Below, one piece after another: positions 26,411-34,411 of a DNA stretch of 64,000 bases (position 1 is its first letter; every line of letters begins with the position of its first letter). Source of the DNA: a bacterium (GTDB lineage Bacteria; Armatimonadota; JACIXR01); the NCBI GenBank assembly GCA_014360495.1, contig JACIXR010000002.1, positions 228,039 through 292,038 of the forward strand, given 5' to 3'. Position numbers and translations under genes: made by a program. The notes under the pieces are model-generated. The model was not told where the DNA came from, did not search any database, and was given only the letters and a program-made list of their open reading frames with translations.

Positions 26411-26600
26411 AGCAAGGGAAGGCAAGGAGGTACCGATTTTCTTTAAAGGGCGTTAAATCTCACTCTCAATCCTTGCTCCTTCCCCTTGCAACTAAAAAGG
26501 AGGTGATTTGTTTTGAGGGTTTATTAAAGGAGAAAGGGGATTACCTCCCGCCCCTTTCTCGCCGGAAAGACCGGAGAAGAGGATTGGGAGGGAAATAAAA
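26411..26600 (+). promoter_or_regulatory. Structured 5' leader of prepilin-like gene 1
   Basis: AGCAAGGGAAGGCAAGG (26411-26427) can pair with CCTTGCTCCTTCCCCTTGC (26471-26489). Further down, CCTCCC pairs with GGGAGG around a small CCGG-AAAGA-CCGG hairpin and the conserved GGATTGGG. The second part (about 26543-26594) has a counterpart upstream of prepilin-like gene 2, with different stem bases but the same pairing. That points to a selected RNA structure; the ligand or mechanism is unknown. Confidence 0.5.
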
Positions 26601-26621
26601 AACAAAAGGAGGTGCTAAAAA

Positions 26622-27371
26622 GTGTTTGTAAAGAGAGGAAAGAGAGGATTCACATTGATTGAGCTGCTGGTAGTGATAGCGATTATCGCCATCTTAGCAG
26701 CTATCCTGTTCCCTGTGTTCTCAAGAGCACGGGAACAAGCACGAAAAGCTGTGTGTATGAGCAATATGCGACAGATTGGGATGGCGCTTCAGATGTATGT
26801 TCAGGATTGGGACGAGACTTTCCCAATGGGTGACCCCCAAGCAGCTGGCGACCCTGCCCAGTTCGATTATCCCCCGGATGCTTGTTGTATGGGATGGTCA
26901 GCCCATCCCCTATGGAGCGCTGCCGCTCGGCTTATGCCCTACATAAAAAATCCGGGTATTTGGCACTGCCCGAGTTTCCCCGACACTGGACAGCAATGTG
27001 GTTGGCCTGAGCGATGGGCGGGAGCGTTCCCCGTTACTTATGCCTACAGGCACTGTGTAGCCGCAGGACCAGCCACGGGAGTAAAATGGACGCTCTCCCG
27101 CATAGCACGTCCTGCCCAGACGATGATAATCCATGAGAGGGGTGACAAACACGAAACAGGGGCTTGTATGTGTGGTGACCCCAACTCGGTGAACGCAGCT
27201 TATAATATGGTTTTCGCCGATGGACATGCAAAATTCATAAAGGCAGGAACTCTTCGTTGGGTGAAGTTCGGCAACCAATATTGGGGTTATCCCGCCTACG
27301 ACCCCAACTGGATACCTTACGGTCCCGGTCAATGGGGACCTGACCCTTCTTTGGGTTGGGATATTGATTAA
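26622..27371 (+). CDS. DUF1559 prepilin-like protein (type IV pilin-like / pseudopilin)
   Basis: A 249-residue protein starting at GTG behind AAAGGAGGTG. It has a type III prepilin signal [15 protein letters not shown] with cleavage expected after Gly9. The family-typical [15 protein letters not shown] and QDWDETFP follow, and near the C-terminus comes FADGHAKF, the H-X9-DG region. Proteins of this family are abundant in Planctomycetota and Armatimonadota and are thought to be processed by prepilin peptidase and assembled by type II secretion- or pilus-like machinery. Their exact role is unknown. The rest is Cys/Trp/Pro-rich and variable. A second family member is at 42561. The gene has its own promoter and structured leader. 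Confidence 0.88.
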   Translation: MFVKRGKRGFTLIELLVVIAIIAILAAILFPVFSRAREQARKAVCMSNMRQIGMALQMYVQDWDETFPMGDPQAAGDPAQFDYPPDACCMGWSAHPLWSAAARLMPYIKNPGIWHCPSFPDTGQQCGWPERWAGAFPVTYAYRHCVAAGPATGVKWTLSRIARPAQTMIIHERGDKHETGACMCGDPNSVNAAYNMVFADGHAKFIKAGTLRWVKFGNQYWGYPAYDPNWIPYGPGQWGPDPSLGWDID

Positions 27372-27405
27372 TTATTTGTAGACGGAACTTTCCGACATTT
27401 TATTC

Positions 27406-27442
27406 TGCGAGAGCCCTACCGCTTCGCGGTAGGGCTCTCGCA
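27406..27442. repeat. Palindromic repeat hairpin after prepilin-like gene 1
   Basis: A perfect 17-bp stem with a TTC loop (TGCGAGAGCCCTACCGC and its complement) is followed by AATGATAATTC. It is the core of a dispersed repeat and may also end transcription. A second degenerate unit extends to about 27510. Confidence 0.75.
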
Positions 27443-27573
27443 ATGATAATTCTTAGCTGTCATTGCCAGCGATAGCGAACCAATCTCGGTTTGAAAACCT
27501 TTGGGTTTTCAAACTGTGTTGGATTTGTTTGAATTCCTCTTTCATTTATGAGGCAATTTGATACTACAAGACT

Positions 27574-28557
27574 TTATTTTACCCTTAACACCTCTGGATT
27601 GACGAGATTTGGCGGTATCTCGCCTCGCAAGCCAGCAAGCAGATTCTCCGCTGCCATCCTCGCCATCCTCCCCCTCGTCTCCACGGATGCCGAGCCTATG
27701 TGAGGAAGCAAAATTACATTCTCCAGCTCCATCAGAGGGTCATCTTCATCTATCGGCTCCTTCTCATAGACATCCAATCCCGCCCCGAAGATTCGCCTCT
27801 CCTTCAAAGCTTTATATAGAGCCTTTTGGTCAACAACCGCTCCCCTCGCTGTGTTAACCAAAATAGCGGTCGGCTTCATCAAGGAGAGCTCCTTCTCCCC
27901 TATCAGATGATATGTCTCCTCCGTCAAAGGAGTGTGAATTGAGACTATATCCGCCTCCCTCAAAAGGGAATGAAGCTCCCGATATTCCACTCCCAATTCC
28001 CTCTCCACCTCCACCTTTCTTTTCCTGCTAAAGTAAATGACCCTCATATTGAATCCCTTCGCTCTCCTCGCCACCGCTTGCCCTATCCTCCCCAACCCTA
28101 TTATCCCTAGGGTGGCGCCATAAACATCCCTCCCCAAGAAAAGCATCGGACCCCAAGATTTCCATCTCCCACTTCTCGTGAATTTATCCGCCTCAACAAT
28201 CCTCCTCGCTGTAGCTAATATGAGCGCGAAGGCGAGGTCGGCGGTCGTCTCTGTGAGAACCCCAGGCGTATTCGTCACCAAGATTCCCCTTTGGGTTGCG
28301 GATTTCACATCTATATTGTCGTAGCCGACGGCGTAATTGGAAATTATCCTCAATTTCGGAGCGTTATCCATAATCTCCGCGTCAATTTTATCCGTGAGGA
28401 GGACGAGGATTCCCTCACAGTCCTTTATCTTTTCAATTATTATCTCTCTGGATGGAGGGGTTTCCTCCCGCCAGACCTCTGCATCGCAGTTTTCAAGGAT
28501 GAGGTTCAATCCCTCATCGGGGATTACCCTCGTCACGAAGACTCTCCATTTGGGCAT
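27574..28557 (-). CDS. D-2-hydroxyacid dehydrogenase (glyoxylate/hydroxypyruvate reductase-like)
   Basis: This 327-residue cytoplasmic enzyme has the family's NAD-binding motif [12 protein letters not shown] (about 150-161). It also has catalytic Arg in NTARGAVVD, Glu in VYEKEPI and His in LPHIGSAS. Length is normal. Members reduce glyoxylate, hydroxypyruvate or other 2-keto acids to D-hydroxyacids; the closest style is GyaR/GhrB. The ATG is preceded by AAAGGAGG. It is a single gene between two convergent or divergent neighbours, with no obvious operon partner. Confidence 0.88.
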   Translation of the reverse strand: MPKWRVFVTRVIPDEGLNLILENCDAEVWREETPPSREIIIEKIKDCEGILVLLTDKIDAEIMDNAPKLRIISNYAVGYDNIDVKSATQRGILVTNTPGVLTETTADLAFALILATARRIVEADKFTRSGRWKSWGPMLFLGRDVYGATLGIIGLGRIGQAVARRAKGFNMRVIYFSRKRKVEVERELGVEYRELHSLLREADIVSIHTPLTEETYHLIGEKELSLMKPTAILVNTARGAVVDQKALYKALKERRIFGAGLDVYEKEPIDEDDPLMELENVILLPHIGSASVETRGRMARMAAENLLAGLRGEIPPNLVNPEVLRVK

Positions 28558-28713
28558 AGAATACCTCCTTTCTTTTGAATAAAATTTAACGCATAAAGTG
28601 GCTTTTTAAAAGGGGAATTTGCCTTTGGTTCCATCTAATTGATTTTATGTCATTGCCTATTTTCCCTTGCTTATAAATCTTCAAGCAATAAAATTTAAAC
28701 GGAGGCGATTGAG

Positions 28714-31671
28714 ATGAAAATCCACAACCCCTTCCTCTTTTTTGTCCTTTTTGCCTTAGCGTTGGCTCCCTCTCTTGGAGCGGAGAATTCTATCCCTCAA
28801 TCCATCCTTCAGGAGCTCGCTCCCTCCTTCACAATCCCAAAGGGAAATTATCAACTCGTTAAATCCTGGGAGGCAGAGAGGGATATGTCACATAACGGAG
28901 GCGCTGTAGTTGCGGACAGTGAGGCGAGCAGAGGAGAAGCTTGGGAGGCAAATTATAAAAACGCTCAGGTGGGTAATGCGGTTGTCTTTGGACCATATAT
29001 TGAAGTTGAAAGCGGTGATTATGTTGCTTTCTTCCGCCTCAAGCTTCTTGCTGATGCGGACGATGAGCCAGTAGCGGTTATAGATGCCTGCGTTGACTAC
29101 GCTAAAACTATGCTAAACGGCAAGACAATCTATGGCTCAGATTTGCCCCTCAATCGCTATGTATATGTTCCACTGCCTTTTCGCTATCAGAGGGGAAAGC
29201 TTGAATGTCGGGTTAACTGGGCTGGCAACACCGCTCTCAGGATAGATAAAATAGAATTGTTCAAAGTAGAAGGTGGAAATCCCGAGGATTTCACAAGGAA
29301 GCTCGCCCCTCAACCAGTTCCCTCAGGGGAGCCAAAGAATTTAATTTTCCGCCCCAAACCTCGCCCCTTCCCTCCCCTGTTCCCTCGTTCCTCATCCCCC
29401 GCCGATGTCCTCCTTGTATGCGATTTGAGAAAGGCGCAAAGCGATTTGCAGTTGGCGGTAATCACTCTCCAGGGAATAGTTAATAGGGAAAGACCTCAAA
29501 TCTACCTTCTCCTTCAGGAAACCGACCAGCTTTGGCTTCAATGGATGCTGAAGAGGGGTTTCATTAAAAGCGAGGAGAGAATCTCGGAGCCAAAGGAGCT
29601 ATTCAATAGGTTTAGAGATAAAATTAAAGGAGCGATAATATTTGACCCCCGCCTACCCGCAAGCAAGAACATAGCCACAATGTTAGCGAGCTTAAACGAC
29701 GCAGTCGTTGTTTCCCCTCGCTTGGCAAAAGAGCTGAATCTTCCCATTGTGGAGGATTTAAGGGGAAGATGGAAGAAGAGCATAGATGCTTATCGCTGGG
29801 CTTATGAAAATTTGTGGGATAAGATGAACCATCAAGTCCTTGCCTGCCTTTATCCTGAACATTACTGGGTTAGGGATTATCTTGTGGAGAACAAGATATT
29901 CATCTTCTGGCTTCCGGGGAGGATAGATGGAGCGGAGCCTTATTCCTCCCCATCAGAGGAAGTGCGCTTCGCCGAGGAGCTTTTAGCGAAAGCTCCCGCC
30001 AACATCCCCATAATGGGCTACCCTTGGGCAGGTGTGGATGTAGGGATGGGGGAGGGACCGGGAGTAACCCTCTTCTCCGAGTTCGCCAAATTCCTCGTTG
30101 GTTCAATAAATTGCTCAAACCTCAGTGTCCATTCGGGCATAAAAATCTCCGAGCTTCGCCCATCATCCCCGCCACCTCCTCCAAAATTGGACAGAAACAA
30201 AGTCTATGTGTCATTCATCATATCGGATGGAGATAATCTCCCTGTTTTGACCGCTGGGAACTTCCCTCAGCTCTGGCAGAATAAGACGAGGGGTAGATTC
30301 CCTATCGGCTGGACGATGTCTCCTTCCGCTCATCTTCTCATTCCCGCTATAGTGGATTACTACTACTCCACCGCTACTCAAAACGATGCCTTCCTCGCCG
30401 CTGTTTCAGGCGTTGGCTACTGTTATCCCGATAGCTACGGCTTGAGATATAGGAATAGGGAGAAGGTATTTGATGAATTTCTTGATATAACCGCCCAGCA
30501 TATGGGGATTATGGGCTTAAAGATGGCATGGATAATGGGAATCACTCGCCCCGAGCTGATAAGCAAATATGCGGAGAGAATTCCCGGCTTGCTGGCTATT
30601 TACCCGGATTATGGGAGAAGATTGAACGAGTATTCGGAGGCGGTCTATATGACCGCCAAGAACGTTCCCGTCTTCCACGCCACAACAGGTTGGCGGGAAG
30701 GAATTTCCAGAGAGGAGCAGATTAAGAACTTGGTTGCCCAAGTTCGTTCCATCACTCCCTCTCAGCGTCCCGCCTTCCTCCATATCTTCATTATCAATTG
30801 GTTCTTTGACCTTCCTATGCTTGAGGAGATTCTCAAACAGCTTGGTGACGAATATGTAGCTGTGCGTCCTGAACATCTCGCCTTGCTCTACAAGCAATAT
30901 GCTCAGGAGGAAAAGCTTTCCCTCCGCGCCCCTTCCCTCCTCGTCGGAATAAAAGGACAGCCGCTGTTCTTCTCCTTCACATTGCAGAATGTCTCTGATA
31001 AGAGATTGGAAGGGACAATTGCTGTAGAGGGATTGAAGGAGACAAGCTTGAAGCCACAAAGATTCAATCTTCTGCCCGCCCAATCAACGACGATAGATAT
31101 AAAAGGGATGCCGGAAGGGGAGAAAGCAAGAGTAATCTTGAAGAGCAAGGATTTCAGCTTGACCAAAGAGATTCCAATCCAATTGATAGATACGAAAGAG
31201 ATTTCAACCCCCCTGCCCCCGAATCTCACATTGAAATTCGTTCGGCATTTGGAGGCGGAGGATTTGGCACACAGATTGGGCAGGGAGGAGAGCGACGATG
31301 AGGCAAGCGGCGGGAAGGTTTGGGTAGCGGGGAAGGAAGAGATGGAGAAAACCGCCATAGAATACGGTCCCTATATCGTATTTGGTCCTTATGCGCCCTT
31401 GGAAAAGGGAAGATATATAGCTTTATTCAGGTTGAAGAGGATTGGGGAAGGGGAAGGAACCGCCGCGACGATTGACACCTGCGTGGGTGGTGGTCAGCCA
31501 GTGACGAGCTCAAGGGATGTTTTGGCTAATGAGCTGCCGATAGGAGAGTTCAGACGGTTTGCTCTGAGCTTTGAGCATCCGGGAGGAGCTTTTGAGACGA
31601 GGGTATTATGGCAGGGAAAGGTTCCTCTCGCAGTTGATTGTATTGATATCTGGCAGATAGTGGGCAAGTAA
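28714..31671 (+). CDS. Secreted GxGYxYP-type putative glycoside hydrolase with flanking duplicated modules
   Basis: This is a 985-residue protein with a signal peptide (hydrophobic residues 6-20, LGAE cleavage region). The central domain carries FIISDGDNLP (about 501-510) and GVGYCYP (566-572), the name-giving motif of the GxGYxYP domain, a putative glycosidase family. Two beta-sandwich modules flank it. One at about 50-190 (SWEAERDM, VVFGPYIEV, VAFFRLK) and one at about 850-985 (HLEAEDLAH, IVFGPYAPL, IALFRLKR) are clearly related to each other and resemble carbohydrate-binding modules. Ribosome site GGAGGCGAT precedes the ATG. Substrate is unknown. It probably works at the cell surface or outside with the other secreted enzymes here. 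Confidence 0.78.
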   Translation: MKIHNPFLFFVLFALALAPSLGAENSIPQSILQELAPSFTIPKGNYQLVKSWEAERDMSHNGGAVVADSEASRGEAWEANYKNAQVGNAVVFGPYIEVESGDYVAFFRLKLLADADDEPVAVIDACVDYAKTMLNGKTIYGSDLPLNRYVYVPLPFRYQRGKLECRVNWAGNTALRIDKIELFKVEGGNPEDFTRKLAPQPVPSGEPKNLIFRPKPRPFPPLFPRSSSPADVLLVCDLRKAQSDLQLAVITLQGIVNRERPQIYLLLQETDQLWLQWMLKRGFIKSEERISEPKELFNRFRDKIKGAIIFDPRLPASKNIATMLASLNDAVVVSPRLAKELNLPIVEDLRGRWKKSIDAYRWAYENLWDKMNHQVLACLYPEHYWVRDYLVENKIFIFWLPGRIDGAEPYSSPSEEVRFAEELLAKAPANIPIMGYPWAGVDVGMGEGPGVTLFSEFAKFLVGSINCSNLSVHSGIKISELRPSSPPPPPKLDRNKVYVSFIISDGDNLPVLTAGNFPQLWQNKTRGRFPIGWTMSPSAHLLIPAIVDYYYSTATQNDAFLAAVSGVGYCYPDSYGLRYRNREKVFDEFLDITAQHMGIMGLKMAWIMGITRPELISKYAERIPGLLAIYPDYGRRLNEYSEAVYMTAKNVPVFHATTGWREGISREEQIKNLVAQVRSITPSQRPAFLHIFIINWFFDLPMLEEILKQLGDEYVAVRPEHLALLYKQYAQEEKLSLRAPSLLVGIKGQPLFFSFTLQNVSDKRLEGTIAVEGLKETSLKPQRFNLLPAQSTTIDIKGMPEGEKARVILKSKDFSLTKEIPIQLIDTKEISTPLPPNLTLKFVRHLEAEDLAHRLGREESDDEASGGKVWVAGKEEMEKTAIEYGPYIVFGPYAPLEKGRYIALFRLKRIGEGEGTAATIDTCVGGGQPVTSSRDVLANELPIGEFRRFALSFEHPGGAFETRVLWQGKVPLAVDCIDIWQIVGK

Positions 31672-31681
31672 GGCAAACAGA

Positions 31682-31770
31682 GGGCGAGGACTCCCTTTAC
31701 TGTCATTGCTAGTCCCTAAGGGGGCGTGGCAGTCTCAAAGAGATTGCTTCGCTAACGCTCGCATTGAGAG
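31682..31770. repeat. Dispersed palindromic repeat, two short units
   Basis: This stretch contains ACTGTCATTGCTAGTCCCTA followed by GGGGCGTGGCAGTCTC, then AGATTGCTTCGCTAACGCTC, all variants of the dispersed repeat. It lies just after the GxGYxYP gene and leads into a long copy. Confidence 0.7.
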
Positions 31771-31800
31771 AAAGGTCCAGCCCCCTGAATGCAGCATAAC

Positions 31801-31996
31801 TGTCATTGCTGGCATGGGTAAAGGTTTTTGAAAAATAGGGGGAATTTCAAATAACGAAAAACAAAATGTTTCATATAAAAATCTATATCCAAAGAAGCGA
31901 GTCCGACAAAGGAGGACCTCGCAATTTCATTCATTCTCTATGATTAAATATGAGATTGCGAGCCTGACCGCTTTGGCGGTCAGGCTCGCATTGACA
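31801..31996 (+). repeat. Long dispersed repeat, copy 1
   Basis: It begins TGTCATTGCTGGCATGGG and ends GGCTCGCATTGACA, giving inverted ends of nine bases. The interior (AAAGGTTTTTGAAAAATAGG, ATAAAAATCTATATCC, GTCCGACAAAGGAG) is nearly identical to copies at 54609 and 57922. Near the right end is a palindrome centred on CCGCTTTGGCGG (31957-31990). No transposase is encoded, so it resembles a non-autonomous (MITE-like) element. Confidence 0.75.
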
Positions 31997-32114
31997 GAAG
32001 GGTTCAGTCCTCGCAATGGCAAAAAGGTCGTCCCTCCTTCTTGACCAATTTAACATACACTTCTTTCTTTCCTCCTTTTTTGTTATAATATCAATTAGAA
32101 ATGGAGGTAAACGA

Positions 32115-33557
32115 ATGAGAAAAAGTTTGTTTCTTCTCCTCTTTCCCTTGCTCCTTCTCTTCGCCGAGACGATGAATCCCTTCAACGAAGGAATAAAGCT
32201 CTTCCAAGAGGGAAAAATCCAGGAGGCGGAGAAGAAGTTCCTTGAAGCTCTCAGGGAGGACCCTACCGACCCCTATACCCTCTCCTGGCTGGGATTCATC
32301 CAGCTTAAATTGGAGAAATATGGAGAAGCGGAGGAGCACCTTTTAAAAGCCGTATCCATAAATCCTCGCCTTGCCGATGCCTGGAACAACCTGGGAAGCC
32401 TTTATATGGCTTTGGGAAACCTTGATAAAGCTATTGAGTTTTATCAGAGAGCGGTTCAGGCTAAACCATCCTTAGGCGATGCTTTCTATAACCTTGGCGG
32501 CGCCTACCTGCAAAAGGGAGATGTTAACTCCGCCATCCCCGCTCTTCAAACAGCGGTGAAGCTATCCCCACAAAACGCCCTTTATCATAACAGCTTGGGA
32601 ATCGCCCTTCGCAGGAAGGGGAATCTTGACGAAGCCATAAAGGAATTTCAAAAAGCGGTATCTCTTTCCCCTCAACCCGAATTCCTTCTTAATCTTGCCC
32701 TCTCCTTATGGGAAAAGGGGGACAAAAAGCAGGCTGAGGAGAAAATCAGAAAGGCTATACCCAATCTCAAGAGCAATCAAAATTTATCGCTAATAGCGGG
32801 AAAGATGCTCCTTGATAGGGGTCAAATTGACGACGCAATTATTTTGCTGAAATCCGCTTCTCAAGGGACCGATGCCTATCCTTTCTTTCTCTTGGGTATA
32901 GCTTATAGTAGGAAAGGCGATTTGAAATCGGCGGAGGAAGCTTATAGAAACGCCCTCAATCTCTCCCCCTCAGATTACGAAATCCTCAATAATCTCGGCG
33001 TTGTCCTTTACAGAGAGGGGAAATATGAGGAGGCACTTAATTATCTTAATAAGGCTCTTGAAATAAATCCCTCTAACTACCTCGCCCATTATAACAAGGC
33101 TTTGGTGTTGCGGGCAGTTGATAAAACGGATGAGGCAATAGAAGAGCTAAAGAAAGCGATTTCCTCCGATACAAAGAGCCCTTCCGCCTATTTCCTTTTG
33201 GGAGAAATATATATGGAACGCAAGGATTATCAATCAGCAGCGGAAGCCTTCAAGGCGGTCGTCTCCCTTGACCCCAAGAACGCTCAGGCTTATAACAACC
33301 TCGGATTATGCTTGGATAGATTGGGCAAGTTTGAAGAAGCGATAGAAACTTATAAGAAAGCGATAAATATAAATCCCGATTTGCCCCAACCTTACAACAA
33401 TTTAGGAGTGGTTTATGAGAAGCTCGGGGATATAGATTCCGCTATAAAATATTACAAGTTGGCTGTTGATAAGGACCCGAAGTTTCAGGAGGCAAAAACC
33501 AACCTTGAACGCTTGGGCGCTGGGAAGGAAGCCACCCCTCCAAAGGGAAAGAAATGA
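32115..33557 (+). CDS. Exported TPR-repeat protein
   Basis: A 480-residue protein made of about a dozen tetratricopeptide repeats (repeated A.NNLG..Y...G....A...Y..A pattern, from about residue 20 to 470). The start at 32115 is chosen for GGAGGT six bases upstream. It gives a clear signal peptide (MRKSLFLLLFPLLLLFAE), so the protein is likely periplasmic or envelope-bound. TPR proteins act as scaffolds; no partner can be named. Its stop overlaps the NAD kinase start (ATGA), making it the first gene of a four-gene operon. TATAAT at 32084 may be the -10 box. Confidence 0.85.
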   Translation: MRKSLFLLLFPLLLLFAETMNPFNEGIKLFQEGKIQEAEKKFLEALREDPTDPYTLSWLGFIQLKLEKYGEAEEHLLKAVSINPRLADAWNNLGSLYMALGNLDKAIEFYQRAVQAKPSLGDAFYNLGGAYLQKGDVNSAIPALQTAVKLSPQNALYHNSLGIALRRKGNLDEAIKEFQKAVSLSPQPEFLLNLALSLWEKGDKKQAEEKIRKAIPNLKSNQNLSLIAGKMLLDRGQIDDAIILLKSASQGTDAYPFFLLGIAYSRKGDLKSAEEAYRNALNLSPSDYEILNNLGVVLYREGKYEEALNYLNKALEINPSNYLAHYNKALVLRAVDKTDEAIEELKKAISSDTKSPSAYFLLGEIYMERKDYQSAAEAFKAVVSLDPKNAQAYNNLGLCLDRLGKFEEAIETYKKAININPDLPQPYNNLGVVYEKLGDIDSAIKYYKLAVDKDPKFQEAKTNLERLGAGKEATPPKGKK

Positions 33558-34408
33558 AGGGACTAATTCTCCTCTCGCTAACAAAAGACAAGAAACAATC
33601 CCTACAAAAGGGCAAGGAGCTTTTGCAGGAGCTTCTTAACAAAAATTTTGAGGTAAGGCTTGATGAGGAAATAGCTTATCTTCTTCGTTTTCCCCATCTC
33701 TCTTTGAAGGAAGAAGAGGTCAAGGACATAGAGCTCGTCGTTGTTGGAGGTGGCGATGGAACGATACTCAAAGCCAGCCACTTCGCCGCTCCCCTCGGTA
33801 TCCCAATTCTCGGAGTGAACATGGGTCGCTTCGGCTTTCTCGCCGAATTCACTATCAATCAAGCCGTTCAAGCGATAGAGGATTTTTTCCAAGGAAAGGT
33901 CTACATTGAGGAAAGGATGATGTTATCAGCGGAGATAAAGAAGAAGGTATTTTATGCTTTGAACGATGTCGTTATAAGCAAGGGGGGAATTTCCCGAATC
34001 CTAAATGTGGAGACGAGAGTGGGCGAGGAGCTCCTTGCCGTTTACCCTGCGGATGGTGTCATTGTGTCCACGCCTACGGGCTCAACTGCCTACTCGCTCT
34101 CCGCTGGCGGTCCCATTGTGGACCCATCCGTTGAGCTAATCATCCTCACCCCCATCTGCCCTCATACCCTCAGCGCCCGGTCCCTCGTCCTTAAACCAGA
34201 GGAGGAAATAAAACTCAGCATTCGCCCACCCAATCCAGGCTCTGCCTTCCTAACAGTTGATGGGCAGGAGGGAATTCCCATAGGTGATGAGAAAGTAGTC
34301 GTGAAGAGAGCCCCTTTTCGCTGCAAATTCGTCCTCTCCTGCAATTACTCATTTCACAGGAAGGTGCGCTCCCTCCTCCGCTGGGGAGCAAGGAAGGGGG
34401 TAATTTGA
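33554..34408 (+). CDS. nadK: NAD kinase
   Basis: This 284-residue protein has the diagnostic GGGDGT motif (66-71), NMGRFGFLAEF and STPTGSTAYSLSAGGP (about 172-187). NAD kinase phosphorylates NAD to NADP and is cytoplasmic. The ATG overlaps the upstream stop by four bases. The order nadK-recN-steA that follows is conserved in several bacterial lineages, which supports all three calls. Length is typical. Confidence 0.95.
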   Translation: MKGLILLSLTKDKKQSLQKGKELLQELLNKNFEVRLDEEIAYLLRFPHLSLKEEEVKDIELVVVGGGDGTILKASHFAAPLGIPILGVNMGRFGFLAEFTINQAVQAIEDFFQGKVYIEERMMLSAEIKKKVFYALNDVVISKGGISRILNVETRVGEELLAVYPADGVIVSTPTGSTAYSLSAGGPIVDPSVELIILTPICPHTLSARSLVLKPEEEIKLSIRPPNPGSAFLTVDGQEGIPIGDEKVVVKRAPFRCKFVLSCNYSFHRKVRSLLRWGARKGVI

Positions 34409-34411
34409 AAA

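Noticed and set aside
26543..26594. Leader element as a c-di-GMP-I riboswitch
   Set aside because: The GNRA tetraloop/receptor and conserved core of GEMM are not seen; only the association with pilin-type genes suggested it.
26389..26598. 69-codon forward frame in the leader of prepilin-like gene 1
   Set aside because: It coincides with pairing stems of the leader, is rich in Lys/Arg/Pro without protein-like pattern, and starts only a few bases after the -10 box. An RNA structure explains the region better.
26077..27510. Dispersed repeats considered as a CRISPR array
   Set aside because: Units are scattered, palindromic, of unequal spacing and in both directions, and no cas genes are present.
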